From contig NZ_LMIU01000001.1 of NCBI RefSeq assembly GCF_001428845.1, positions 248,984 through 312,983 of the forward strand: DNA of 64,000 nt, given 5' to 3'. A model generated the notes under the pieces. That model ran no database searches and was not told the DNA's origin. It saw only the letters and a list, made by a program, of their open reading frames with translations. Each line of letters opens with the position of its first letter. Positions within the stretch are counted from its first letter, which is position 1. Both the position numbers and the translations under genes were made by a program. This document shows positions 35,977 to 44,294 of the stretch, piece by piece. Origin of the DNA: Achromobacter sp. Root83. GTDB taxonomy: Bacteria; Pseudomonadota; Gammaproteobacteria; Burkholderiales; Burkholderiaceae_B.

Positions 35977-37206
35977 TTACCGCGGCGGCACGGCTTCGCT
36001 GACGCTCGCCGCCAGCATCTGCGCCGTGGCGGCCGACAAGGTCCATCCCAGGTGGCCATGGCCCGTGTTGTAGAACACGCCCGGGCGTTTTCCGGGGCCG
36101 ACACGCGGCATCATGTTCGGCGTCATCGGCCGCAGGCCGCACCACGGCACCACGCGGGAGGTCCGGATACCCGGGAAGTGCTTGCGCGTCCAGTCCACCA
36201 GCGGCTGCACGCGCTCCGCCCGGATATCCATGTTGAAGCCGTTGAATTCCGCCGTCCCCGCAACGCGGAACCGGTCGCCCAGCCGGCTGGTGACGATCTT
36301 GGCGGCTTCGTCCAGCAGGCTGACGCTGGGCGCGCTGGCTAGGCTCTGCGCGTCGTCCAGGTGCACGCTGATCGAATAGCCCTTGACCGGATAGATGTTC
36401 AGCGCGTCTCCGAGCTGCCTGGCGAACTGGCGGCTGGCGGCGCCGGCGCAGACGACGATGGCGTCGGCTTCGTGCTGCTCCCGTTCGCGGCCGTCGTCGC
36501 GCAGCATGTCCAGCACGTAGGGGCGGCTGTCGCGGCTGATGTGGCGGATGTCGGCGTCCTGCACGAACCTCACGCCGCGCCGCTCGCACGCCTGCGCCAG
36601 TCCGCTGGTGAACTTGTGGATGTCGCCGGTGGCGTCCGACGGGGTGTAGAAGCCGCCGTGGCAGCCCGTCCGCAGGGCGGGTTCGATGGCGAGCGCTTCC
36701 TGGCTGGATACGGCGTAGCGGTCCAGCCCGCCTTCCCGCAGCAGGGCATTCGCGCGGCGGGCCGTTTCGAAGCTGGCGGCGTCGTGATAGATGTGCAGGA
36801 TGCCCCGGCGCTCCAGATCGAAGTCGATGCCTTCTGCTTCGGCCATGTCGAACAGGTGCTGGCGAGCCTGGATGGCCAGGCGCGTGGTCGCGATGGTGTT
36901 TTTTCTGTAGTGGGGAATTTGTGCCACGAACTGCGCCAGCCACGAGTACTTGTGCCAGCCCGGCCTGGGATTCAGCAGCAGCGGCGCATTGCGGCGCCAC
37001 ATCCAGCGCAGGCCCTTCATGAGGGTGGCGGCGCTGTTCCAGACCTCGGCGTTGCTGGCCGATAGCTGGCCGCCGTTGGCATAGGAAGTTTCCATGGCGG
37101 GGTAGCGCTGGCGGTCGTAGACCGTGACCGTGTAGCCCAGCTTGCAGAGGGCGTAGGCGGACGTGACGCCGGTGATACCGGCGCCGATGATGGCGATGCG
37201 GGGCAT
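35977..37206 (-). CDS. dadA: D-amino acid dehydrogenase/oxidase, DadA-like
   Basis: This 409-residue FAD flavoprotein has the dinucleotide-binding motif IAIIGAGITGVTSAYAL at the N-terminus, SYANGGQLSASNAEVW, the YPVKGYSISV segment and the C-terminal WCGLRPMTPNMMP and GHGHLGWTLS motifs typical of DadA. DadA oxidises D-amino acids to 2-oxo acids and passes electrons to the membrane. It lies 48 bp downstream of a tandem glycine riboswitch, so glycine itself, or a compound metabolised with it, probably controls and may be a substrate of the enzyme. GGAG lies 9 bp before the ATG. Confidence 0.9.
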   Translation of the reverse strand: MPRIAIIGAGITGVTSAYALCKLGYTVTVYDRQRYPAMETSYANGGQLSASNAEVWNSAATLMKGLRWMWRRNAPLLLNPRPGWHKYSWLAQFVAQIPHYRKNTIATTRLAIQARQHLFDMAEAEGIDFDLERRGILHIYHDAASFETARRANALLREGGLDRYAVSSQEALAIEPALRTGCHGGFYTPSDATGDIHKFTSGLAQACERRGVRFVQDADIRHISRDSRPYVLDMLRDDGREREQHEADAIVVCAGAASRQFARQLGDALNIYPVKGYSISVHLDDAQSLASAPSVSLLDEAAKIVTSRLGDRFRVAGTAEFNGFNMDIRAERVQPLVDWTRKHFPGIRTSRVVPWCGLRPMTPNMMPRVGPGKRPGVFYNTGHGHLGWTLSAATAQMLAASVSEAVPPR

Positions 37207-37253
37207 GATGGCTCCAGAAAGGGTGGCCGCGGCCGTGGTTGGCCGCCGCACCC

Positions 37254-37428
37254 CATCTGTCTCGGTACCTGAGAGCTTCACCCGTGGCGCGCTAGGCGGC
37301 GGGATCCCCTTCGGTGGGCGCGCACGGCGCCTCTCTCCAGATTGTCTAGACCGCGCAGTCCTGTTGCCTGAGAGTTTCCGGGGCGGTTGCTCCGTCGGCG
37401 CCCGCCACGGGGGCGAGTCTCTTCTGCG
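37254..37428 (-). ncRNA. Tandem glycine riboswitch in the dadA leader
   Basis: The minus-strand leader contains both conserved glycine-aptamer cores. Aptamer I (about 37428 to 37354) has GCAGAAGAGACTCGCC, GGAGCAACC and GGAAACTCTCAGGCAACAGG. Aptamer II (about 37342 to 37254) has CTGGAGAGAGGC, CACCGAAGGGG and GAAGCTCTCAGGTACCGAGA. A linker of about 10 nt joins them, the usual cooperative arrangement. The expression platform lies between 37253 and the ATG at 37206. A TTTAAA-like -10 occurs just upstream (near 37431-37437), so transcription would begin near aptamer I. Confidence 0.92.
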
Positions 37429-37590
37429 GGGTTTTAAATCGACCCGCAGAGCATAGCCAAAAACCTGAGCGGCGAGCTTAGGGGTTAGTACCAGGAGCGC
37501 CCGGCGCCACGGTACGATGCACGCAGTGCCGCGCGCCGCGTCTGTGGCCCAGCGCGCGCCGGCCGGATTCCGACACATAGAGGACGATGC

Positions 37591-38781
37591 ATGCGTATCC
37601 GAAGACTGCTCCGCGCAGGCTTGGTTTTCATCAGTGTTTTCACCGGCGCGGCCGGCCCGGCCTGCGCGCGCTCGGAGCTGCCGTACATCGACAGCGTGGT
37701 GAACGAGGCCGCGCGCGCCGCCATGCGGCAGCATGACATCGCGGGGATGGTGATCGGCATCACGCATCAAGGCCGGCAGCGGTTCTACACCTACGGCGTG
37801 GAATCGCTGCAGACGCGGCGAGCCGTCACGCGCGACACGCTGTTTGAACTGGGGTCGATCAGCAAGACCTTCACGGCGACGCTGGCGGCCTACGCGCAGG
37901 CCAAGGGCCAGCTCGCGCTAAGCGACAGCCCCGCCCGATTCCTGCCTGAACTGGCCGGCAGCGAGTTCGCGAAACTGACGCTGCTCAACCTGGCCACGCA
38001 CACCACGGGCGGCTTTCCCTTGCAGGTGCCCGACGCGGTGCGCAACGAGGCGCAACTGATGGATTACCTGAAGGCCTGGAAGCCCGAACATGCGCCCGGC
38101 ACCTACCGCAGCTATGCCAACCCCGGCATCGGCATGCTGGGCGTCGTCGCGGCCGCAAGCATGAAGCAGCCCTTCGCGCAGGCGATGGAAAAAGAGCTGT
38201 TTCCGAAGCTGGGCCTGTCCAGCACGTACGTCGATGTTCCCGCCGCCAAGGCATCGCGCTATGCGCAGGGCTACAACAAGCAGGGCGCGCCCGTGCGTGT
38301 GAATCCCGGCGTGCTCGCGGCCGAGGCCTACGGGGTCAAGTCCAGCGCGCGCGACATGCTGCGGTTCGTGGAGGCCAACATGGGCATGGACGTCCTGGAT
38401 CGCGACATTCGGCGCGCCATTGCGGATACGCACGTGGGCTATTACCAGGTGGGCGGGATGACACAGGACATGGTCTGGGAACAGTTTCCGTACCCGGTGA
38501 CGCTGGACACGCTGCTGACGGCCAATGCGGGCACGCTGAACAGCCAGAGCCACGCGGCCTCGGCCCTGATCCCGCCGCTGGCGCCGGAGGACGCGGCCTG
38601 GATCAACAAGACGGGGTCGACCAACGGCTTCGGCGCCTATGTGGCGTTCGTGCCCGCCAGGAAGCTGGGGATCGTGATCCTGGCCAACCGCAATTATCCC
38701 AACGAGGCGCGGGTCCGGCTGGCGGCCGGCATCCTGGGCGAACTCGACAACAAGGCGCCGTCGGGATGGGCGCCGCCCTGA
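37591..38781 (+). CDS. ampC: Class C (AmpC-type) beta-lactamase
   Basis: This 396-residue serine hydrolase has a signal peptide (residues 1-27) and all three class C motifs: S89-I-S-K92 in LGSISKTFTA, Y175-A-N in YRSYANPGIG and K340-T-G in NKTGSTNGFG. It should hydrolyse cephalosporins in the periplasm. Class C enzymes usually have SVSK and YSN, so the Ile and Ala are mild variants. No ampR regulator is adjacent; the divergent neighbour is the dadA riboswitch leader, 160 bp away. Confidence 0.92.
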   Translation: MRIRRLLRAGLVFISVFTGAAGPACARSELPYIDSVVNEAARAAMRQHDIAGMVIGITHQGRQRFYTYGVESLQTRRAVTRDTLFELGSISKTFTATLAAYAQAKGQLALSDSPARFLPELAGSEFAKLTLLNLATHTTGGFPLQVPDAVRNEAQLMDYLKAWKPEHAPGTYRSYANPGIGMLGVVAAASMKQPFAQAMEKELFPKLGLSSTYVDVPAAKASRYAQGYNKQGAPVRVNPGVLAAEAYGVKSSARDMLRFVEANMGMDVLDRDIRRAIADTHVGYYQVGGMTQDMVWEQFPYPVTLDTLLTANAGTLNSQSHAASALIPPLAPEDAAWINKTGSTNGFGAYVAFVPARKLGIVILANRNYPNEARVRLAAGILGELDNKAPSGWAPP

Positions 38782-38957
38782 TGTCAGTGGGGTCTATTTA
38801 GATACCAATTACAACCCCGGCCAGCGTGGCCGCGCGAGGGCAATCGACGGCTTCCTCTCCAAACTGTTTCAACCTATCACCACTAACACCCGTCCCCAAT
38901 AACGACTCCGGTTTCTTGGCCGATAATGCAGGTTCGTTGCCCCAAGCCGGACCCCCT

Positions 38958-39827
38958 ATGCCCTGCGTCACCCGCCGTATCGCTTTTCCTCTGCTCGCCA
39001 CGTTGACGGCTGTTCTGGCCGGATGTTCCTCCCCCAAGCCCGCCTACGAAAAAGAGGACTTCGCGCAGAGCGACACGTTCTCGCGGACGTTTCCCGCCGG
39101 TAGCAACGCGACGTGCGACGCCGGCCGCCGGGCCTTGCTGAGCCAGGGATACAACATCGACAAGTTCGAGCCGTCGCGCGTGACCGGCCACAAGAATTTC
39201 CAGGGCGAGGACGGTCAGCACACCCAGATCAGCTTCAATATCGAATGCGCATCGGACGCCAGTTCGAACGAGCGCGCGACGGTGTTTGCGAACGCGGTGC
39301 AGGATCGCTATTCGATCAAGCGCACCAGCAACTCCGCCAGCGTGGGCGTGAGTGTGCTGGGCCAGGTCTCCATGCCCTTCGGCGCCAGCGACGACTCGCT
39401 GGTGAAGACGGGCAGCCAGACCGTGACGCGGCCCAAGTTCTACGACGGTTTCTTCCAGTTGCTGCAGCGTTTCCTGCCGGATGCGCAGGCGGCCGCGGCG
39501 CCGCACGTGCCGCCGCCCAGCCACGGCAAGGCCGCGCCGGCCAAGGCGCCGCCCGTGCCCGCCGATCCCGTGGTCTCGCCCGAGGCGCCCGCCGACACCT
39601 TGAATCCGGCGGCTGCCAACGGCGGCGCGTCGAACGGGGGCGGCAAGCCGGCGCCTGCCGCGACGGCGCCGGCATCGGCCGCGCCCGCCGCGGCTTCGCC
39701 CCCTTCGGGCAATTCCGAAGCCGGCGCGGCGCCGGACGCAACGCCCGCGCCGACCCCGCCCGCGTCGGGCAGTTCCGAAGCTGCCGCATCGCCAGAAAAG
39801 CCGGCCGCGCCGAAAACGGACAACTGA
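38958..39827 (+). CDS. DUF2242-domain lipoprotein
   Basis: This 289-residue protein begins MPCVTRRIAFPLLATLTAVL and continues with the lipobox LAGC, so it is an outer- or inner-membrane lipoprotein. The DUF2242 domain follows (YEKEDFAQSDTFSRTFPA, GRRALLSQGYNIDKFEPSRV, QISFNIECA). The last 120 residues are a low-complexity Ala/Pro-rich tail with a repeated PxSGxSEAxA unit. Function is unknown. I use the ATG at 38958 because the lipobox then lies at a normal distance. Confidence 0.85.
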   Translation: MPCVTRRIAFPLLATLTAVLAGCSSPKPAYEKEDFAQSDTFSRTFPAGSNATCDAGRRALLSQGYNIDKFEPSRVTGHKNFQGEDGQHTQISFNIECASDASSNERATVFANAVQDRYSIKRTSNSASVGVSVLGQVSMPFGASDDSLVKTGSQTVTRPKFYDGFFQLLQRFLPDAQAAAAPHVPPPSHGKAAPAKAPPVPADPVVSPEAPADTLNPAAANGGASNGGGKPAPAATAPASAAPAAASPPSGNSEAGAAPDATPAPTPPASGSSEAAASPEKPAAPKTDN

Positions 39828-39928
39828 GGCGCGGCGGGCAGGGCGAACGATGCGCTGTTTGCCGTAGCGCAAATCCCGGATGCCGCCCGGCGGTTCCACG
39901 CCACGCGTGAACGGCGATAATGCCGGCC

Positions 39929-40354
39929 ATGACCTACCAACTCCTGAAAATGGCCCACGTCGCGGCCGCCGTGGCCTGGCTTGCGGGCTCGCTCTTCGTT
40001 TCCCTGTTTCTCCTGTCCTCGCAGCCGCAGGACGGCGACGAAGCGCCCAAGGAGCGCAAGATGCTGAAGGCGCTGCGCCGCTGGACGCTGTTCGTCACCA
40101 CGCCCGCCATGGTCATCACATGGCTGATCGGCCTGCACCTGGCCATGACGTTCGGCTGGTTCGCCATGAACTGGATCTGGATCAAGGTGGCTTGCGCGCT
40201 GGCGCTGTCCGGCCTGCTGGGCCTGCAGAGCGCCTCGTTGCGCCGCATGGCCAACGGCAGCGCGCACCGTCCGCCCATGGTGGACCTGTACGCGCCGTTC
40301 ACGGTCGTGGCCTCCGCGGCCATCGTGACGCTGGTGGTGGTCAAGCCGTTCTAG
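39929..40354 (+). CDS. HemJ/CopD-like membrane protein
   Basis: This 141-residue protein has four membrane helices and the HemJ/CopD pattern: KMAHVAAAVAWLAGSLFVSL at the N-terminus, LRRWTLFVTTPAMVITWLIG, and WIWIKVACALALSGLLGLQS. HemJ oxidises protoporphyrinogen IX, and related CopD proteins act in copper handling, so the exact role cannot be fixed here. An ATG 9 bp upstream (39920) is an alternative start. Confidence 0.78.
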   Translation: MTYQLLKMAHVAAAVAWLAGSLFVSLFLLSSQPQDGDEAPKERKMLKALRRWTLFVTTPAMVITWLIGLHLAMTFGWFAMNWIWIKVACALALSGLLGLQSASLRRMANGSAHRPPMVDLYAPFTVVASAAIVTLVVVKPF

Positions 40355-40489
40355 CGGTGCGGCATATTCTGTCGGGGCATATCCAAACGCCCGGTAATAA
40401 GGACGCAACCAACGCGTCGTTCGTGTCAGCGAAGCTCCTCCCTAGAATCGTCTCCTTGATCACTGCGTTGACCTGGAGGCGATTCCATC

Positions 40490-40672
40490 ATGACAGTCCA
40501 TACGTCTGTCGCCGCGCCATGCCGGGAAGCGGGCCTGGCACTTGTTCCGCAGCAGGCGAACGCGTCACGCGCGCCATTTTTCAAGCGTCTGGTGTACGCG
40601 GTGCTGGCGTCGGCGTCCATGTTCCATGGTCCGGGCTTCGGGCCCGACCCCGATCCGCCGGAAGGCCGCTAG
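40490..40672 (+). CDS. Small protein of unknown function
   Basis: This 60-residue frame has a good ribosome-binding site (TGGAGG 10 bp before ATG), a short hydrophobic segment (RLVYAVLASASMF) and a Pro/Gly/Asp-rich end. Its last 92 bp overlap the 3' end of a minus-strand gene, so one of the two ends is probably not functional. I do not recognise it. Confidence 0.45.
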   Translation: MTVHTSVAAPCREAGLALVPQQANASRAPFFKRLVYAVLASASMFHGPGFGPDPDPPEGR

Positions 40673-41102
40673 CGCGCCGCCACGCCACCCATTCACCCTC
40701 GCCGTCGCAATGGTGGGGGCCGCGCCTGGCCGTAGCCAGCCCTGCCCGCAACACCTGCATGTCCAACCCCGGCAGATTGCGCAACAGGGCCGGGGGCAGG
40801 CGGTCAAGGTCCAGCTTCGATTGGTCGAAGTCCAGCAGCAGCAGTCCGCCGCCATCGCTCGGCACCCGGAAGAACCACAGGCTTTCCATGTAATGGCCGA
40901 ACCAGGGGTCCGGGAAGATGGCCTCCGTGAACAGGAAGCCGAACTCATGGATGTCGCTCCAGGGCCAGAATTCCCGAAAACCCATGGCGCGCGACAACGC
41001 GTTGGTCCGCGTAAAGCCGGCGTCGTCGAAGGACACGATCTGCTGCAAGGGGTCGGGCGGCGCGGGCGCCCGCGCAACCCAGCGTTTGATGTATGACCAC
41101 AT
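40581..41102 (-). CDS. Uncharacterised protein, possibly extended at its C-terminus
   Basis: This 173-residue protein starts MWSYIKRWVARAPAPPDPLQ. Its core (IVSFDDAGFTRTNALSRAMG, WSDIHEFGFLFTEAIFPDPW, FFRVPSDGGGLLLLDFD) has a protein-like hydrophobic pattern. After EWVAWRR the remaining 35 residues are Pro/Arg-rich and look unselected, so the ancestral stop may have been lost. It lies 10 bp downstream of the DUF218 gene, on the same strand. I cannot name a family. Confidence 0.6.
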   Translation of the reverse strand: MWSYIKRWVARAPAPPDPLQQIVSFDDAGFTRTNALSRAMGFREFWPWSDIHEFGFLFTEAIFPDPWFGHYMESLWFFRVPSDGGGLLLLDFDQSKLDLDRLPPALLRNLPGLDMQVLRAGLATARRGPHHCDGEGEWVAWRRASGLPADRGRARSPDHGTWTPTPAPRTPDA

Positions 41103-41112
41103 GGCGTTTGTT

Positions 41113-41982
41113 TCAGTAGGGTGGAAGCTCGAAAGGCCGCGCGCTGAATGCCCCATCCCCGAGCCGCGCTGCATTGGGCCCGGCGTACGCCGGATCGCGG
41201 GAATCCATGTCCAGGTTCACTGGCCGGCCTGGCCGTGGCGGCGATGCTCGGAAAACAGGCGGCGCGGCAAGCGGCATATTCTGCCTGACGAGCGCAAGGC
41301 GTTCCTTGATGGCGATGTCCGTCAATAAAAAATTCCAGGCGACATGATAGGGGCTGCTGGCCGCGCTCAAATAGTCCGTCGAGACGGGCGTGGCGCGGAT
41401 GCCCAGCCGTGAAAACCGCAACATCGCCCTGCGTGAAAATACCGCGGGCGAAACCAGATATACCTTGTCGGCCTGCCAGTCATTGATCGCCAGATGCGCG
41501 CCATCGTCGATTTCCGCTTCGGCTGAAAACAGATCGGTATCGGGAATCATGTCGCCGTCGTCGACGCCCAGCGCGCTCAGCCTTTTGCGGTATGCCTCGA
41601 AATCCGGGGTTTTTATATAGCGCGACGTGGTGCCCGCAACAAAAATCCTGCAAGCCGCCGATTGCTCCATGCAGTGGCGGTACAGCTGGGCGGCGGCAAT
41701 CACGCTCTCTGAAATGAAAATATCGGATTCCGCGCGCACGCCCGACGCCGGCAGCCCGGGCCCGGGGTCCAGCAGCACAATCGCATTGACCGATCCAAAG
41801 GCGGCATCAGAGCCATGGGCAGGCTGCAGATCATCCAACAGCCACGACGCCAGCCTGCCGTCCCCGACCAGCGCACCCGCGGCAATCGCGGATGCATAAA
41901 AGAGCGAGCTGATCCGCCGGCGCTTCAGTATGTTGAACAGCATGCCCAGCAGCATCAGCAGAAAAACAGATCCTGCAGCCAT
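41113..41982 (-). CDS. YdcF/DUF218-family membrane protein
   Basis: This 289-residue protein has two N-terminal membrane helices (SVFLLMLLGMLFNIL and LFYASAIAAGALVG), then a DUF218-like domain (AIVLLDPGPGLPASGVRAES, IFVAGTTSRYIKTPDFEAYR, DDGDMIPDTDL, KVYLVSPAVFSRRAMLRFSR). Relatives include SanA and ElyC, which act in envelope integrity. It is divergent from the S9-like gene, so the weak regulatory dyad at 42123 could serve either. Confidence 0.78.
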   Translation of the reverse strand: MAAGSVFLLMLLGMLFNILKRRRISSLFYASAIAAGALVGDGRLASWLLDDLQPAHGSDAAFGSVNAIVLLDPGPGLPASGVRAESDIFISESVIAAAQLYRHCMEQSAACRIFVAGTTSRYIKTPDFEAYRKRLSALGVDDGDMIPDTDLFSAEAEIDDGAHLAINDWQADKVYLVSPAVFSRRAMLRFSRLGIRATPVSTDYLSAASSPYHVAWNFLLTDIAIKERLALVRQNMPLAAPPVFRASPPRPGRPVNLDMDSRDPAYAGPNAARLGDGAFSARPFELPPY

Positions 41983-42122
41983 GCTTGATTCCTCGTGCCG
42001 CCTACACTGGGTTAATGGAAAATCAGGCCTTCATGTTAATGCGCGGTGGCCGTGCAAGATATGGGTATAAATGCTCAATCTGGCCCGGATGGTCCGCCGG
42101 ACGTGCGCGCAATGGCAAAAAT

Positions 42123-42136
42123 AAGTAATTCATCTC
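42123..42136. promoter_or_regulatory. Degenerate copy of the GAGTA-N4-TACTC dyad
   Basis: AAGTA-ATTC-ATCTC followed by T differs at few positions from the 50548 copy and lies 60 bp before the S9-like gene. The two half-sites are not symmetric, and the -10 at the expected distance is poor, so this is a weak member of the set. Confidence 0.35.
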
Positions 42137-42196
42137 TGGATAAACGCGTCCGCGTTTAGCAAGCTGGGTGGAGTCCGGCAGAAAACAGGCAGAATC

Positions 42197-44146
42197 GTGA
42201 AATTCAAAAGGCGCAGAAAAGACTGGCTGGGTAAAGCCGATGTCGTGGTACTGATATGCTTGCTCTTCGCCATATATTGGGCGCTTTCCACCAATACCCG
42301 GCCGCCCCTCTATCCGGTCGAGGCCTTCTTTGCGCTGTCGCCCCGAACGGATTTCCAGATTTCCCGGGACGGAAAACACCTGGGCTATATCGAGAGCGGC
42401 GTGGACACCGACGGAACGCCGTTGCGGGGGCTGTTCGTGCAGTCGGTCATTGCCGGAACGCCTGATGCGGCGGCCAGGCGAATATCGGACGAGCGCGACG
42501 GGGCCATCAAGGGCTATGCCTGGAAAGATTCCTCGACGTTATTGGTATACAAGGAGATGCGCGAAAACCGGCTTGTGCGCATCATCGCCATCGACGCCGG
42601 TACCGGGCGTTCGACAAGCCTGGCCATGCCCCAAGACGGTCCGGTGCGCCTTGAAGACATCCTGCTGCACGACCCGCATCGGGTCTTGATCAGCCGCGAT
42701 GGCGCCGATGGCGTCAGCACGCTGATGCAAGTGGACGTCCGCGACGGACAACAGACGGAAATCGCGGCGCTGCCTGAAAATGTGATCGCCTGGATCGAAG
42801 GCGATACAGGCCTTGCGCGCACCGCCATATCCAGAATCGGTTCCGACCTCTGGATCTACGCGCAGCAAGACGCAGAATCCGGGTTGCGCGCGGTATTGAC
42901 CGTGGATTTTCGGACGGTATTTCAGCCAATCCGGTACGCGCCCGGCAGCGGCTCGCTTTATGTGCTGTCGAACCGAAACCGGGACAAGGTCGCATTGGTT
43001 AAATGGAACCCCGGCTCGCCCGACGCGGAGGAACTGTTATTCGCTTCCGAGTCGTTCGACGTGACCGGGATGGATTATTCGGAAGGCCGCGCCCAGGTGG
43101 ACAGCGCGTCGTATCGGGATTCCAGGCTCGCCTACCATTTCTTCGCGGCGAAATCCGAACTGCTACACCGGAAACTGAGGCAAAGGCTGGACGACCGCGA
43201 ATTGGTGTTGTCGGGGTCAAATGCCGACGAAACGCTTTATATCGTGCGGACATCCGGTGACCGCGACCCGGGCGGCGAATACCTGTATTACGCCCCGACG
43301 GACACCTTGACCAAACTGACGCTGGACACGGAATTGATTCCGCCGGCAGCCCTGGCCGGCATGCAACCGGTAGCGTATGCGGCGCGCGACGGCAGGGATA
43401 TCGAAGGCTATTTGACGCTGCCCGTCGGCCTGGAGGCAAAAAGCCTTCCGTGCATCGTGATGCCTCACCGGAACCCCTGGGGCCGGGACCGCTGGGAATA
43501 CAACCCGATCGTGCAACTTTTCGCCAACCGGGGCTACTGCGTCATGCAAATGAACTACCGCGGTTCCGCCGGGTACGGCCGCGCATTCCGGGAGGCGGGA
43601 TTCGGCCAGTGGGGGCTGGAAATGCAGGACGACATTACCGACGCGGCGAACTGGCTGATCGCCACGGGGGTGGCGGACGCCAACAGAATTGGCATCTTCG
43701 GCATGAACTACGGCGGCTATGCGGCGATCGCGGGCGCGGCGTTTACACCGGGCATGTATGGCGCGGCGGTAAGCTACGGCGGAATGGCCAATCTGTTCAC
43801 GACGTATGCCACGGTGCCCCACGAGTGGGACGGAATCCTGCCCATGATCGGGGAAGTGCTGGGCGACCCCATCAGGGATAAGGGCAGGCTCGTGGCCACG
43901 TCGCCGATATTCCATCTGGACAGGATCAGAACGCCATTGTTCATCGCGCACGGGCAATCCGATGCGCGCGTGCCGCGAGCGGAGATCGCCAGCATGGTCA
44001 GATTGCTGCGCCAGAGCGGCGCGCAGGTGAAGTACATGACCAAGCCCGGCGACCACGGCGGCTTCTCAAGCGCGTCGGATAAATTGCAGTTCTATCATTC
44101 GATGGTCCAGTTCTTCGACAGCAAACTGGCATTTGTTCAAGAATGA
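42197..44146 (+). CDS. S9 (prolyl oligopeptidase)-like protein with nucleophile Ser replaced by Asn
   Basis: This 649-residue protein starts at a GTG, has one N-terminal membrane helix (residues 14-30), a beta-propeller-like region to about residue 390, and a C-terminal alpha/beta hydrolase domain. In S9 peptidases the elbow reads GxSYGGY; here it is IGIFGMNYGGYAA with Asn504 (AAC at 43706-43708) in place of Ser. The partner Asp589 (GQSDARVP) and His620 (KPGDHGGF) remain. It is probably a non-catalytic binding or scaffold protein, anchored in the inner membrane with the domains in the periplasm. Confidence 0.85.
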   Translation: MKFKRRRKDWLGKADVVVLICLLFAIYWALSTNTRPPLYPVEAFFALSPRTDFQISRDGKHLGYIESGVDTDGTPLRGLFVQSVIAGTPDAAARRISDERDGAIKGYAWKDSSTLLVYKEMRENRLVRIIAIDAGTGRSTSLAMPQDGPVRLEDILLHDPHRVLISRDGADGVSTLMQVDVRDGQQTEIAALPENVIAWIEGDTGLARTAISRIGSDLWIYAQQDAESGLRAVLTVDFRTVFQPIRYAPGSGSLYVLSNRNRDKVALVKWNPGSPDAEELLFASESFDVTGMDYSEGRAQVDSASYRDSRLAYHFFAAKSELLHRKLRQRLDDRELVLSGSNADETLYIVRTSGDRDPGGEYLYYAPTDTLTKLTLDTELIPPAALAGMQPVAYAARDGRDIEGYLTLPVGLEAKSLPCIVMPHRNPWGRDRWEYNPIVQLFANRGYCVMQMNYRGSAGYGRAFREAGFGQWGLEMQDDITDAANWLIATGVADANRIGIFGMNYGGYAAIAGAAFTPGMYGAAVSYGGMANLFTTYATVPHEWDGILPMIGEVLGDPIRDKGRLVATSPIFHLDRIRTPLFIAHGQSDARVPRAEIASMVRLLRQSGAQVKYMTKPGDHGGFSSASDKLQFYHSMVQFFDSKLAFVQE

Positions 44147-44181
44147 GCGTGCGCGTATCGAAAGGTAAATTGGACTGACTT

Positions 44182-44224
44182 GAGTACAAATACTCTGGCT
44201 CCGGTTTTGTTTTGAATCAAAAAT
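44182..44224 (+). promoter_or_regulatory. GAGTA-N4-TACTC operator and promoter of the response regulator gene
   Basis: The perfect dyad GAGTA-CAAA-TACTC lies at 44182-44195. TGGCTC directly follows at the -35 position and AAAAAT at 44219-44224 sits where a -10 should be. The implied start is near 44231, so the dyad is centred at about -42.5, the class II position used by LuxR-type activators. This suggests autoregulation. Confidence 0.7.
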
Positions 44225-44294
44225 TTGCCAAAAGAAACCTGGGTGCGCATGCGTCCACGTTGAGATCGTGCCTCTATTCTTGAAACCAGAACAA

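Noticed and set aside
37431-37590. AmpR-type regulation of the beta-lactamase
   Set aside because: No divergent LysR gene is adjacent; the divergent transcript is the dadA riboswitch leader.
38818-38832. CGGCCA-GCG-TGGCCG hairpin after ampC as terminator
   Set aside because: The stem is only 6 bp and no T-run follows.
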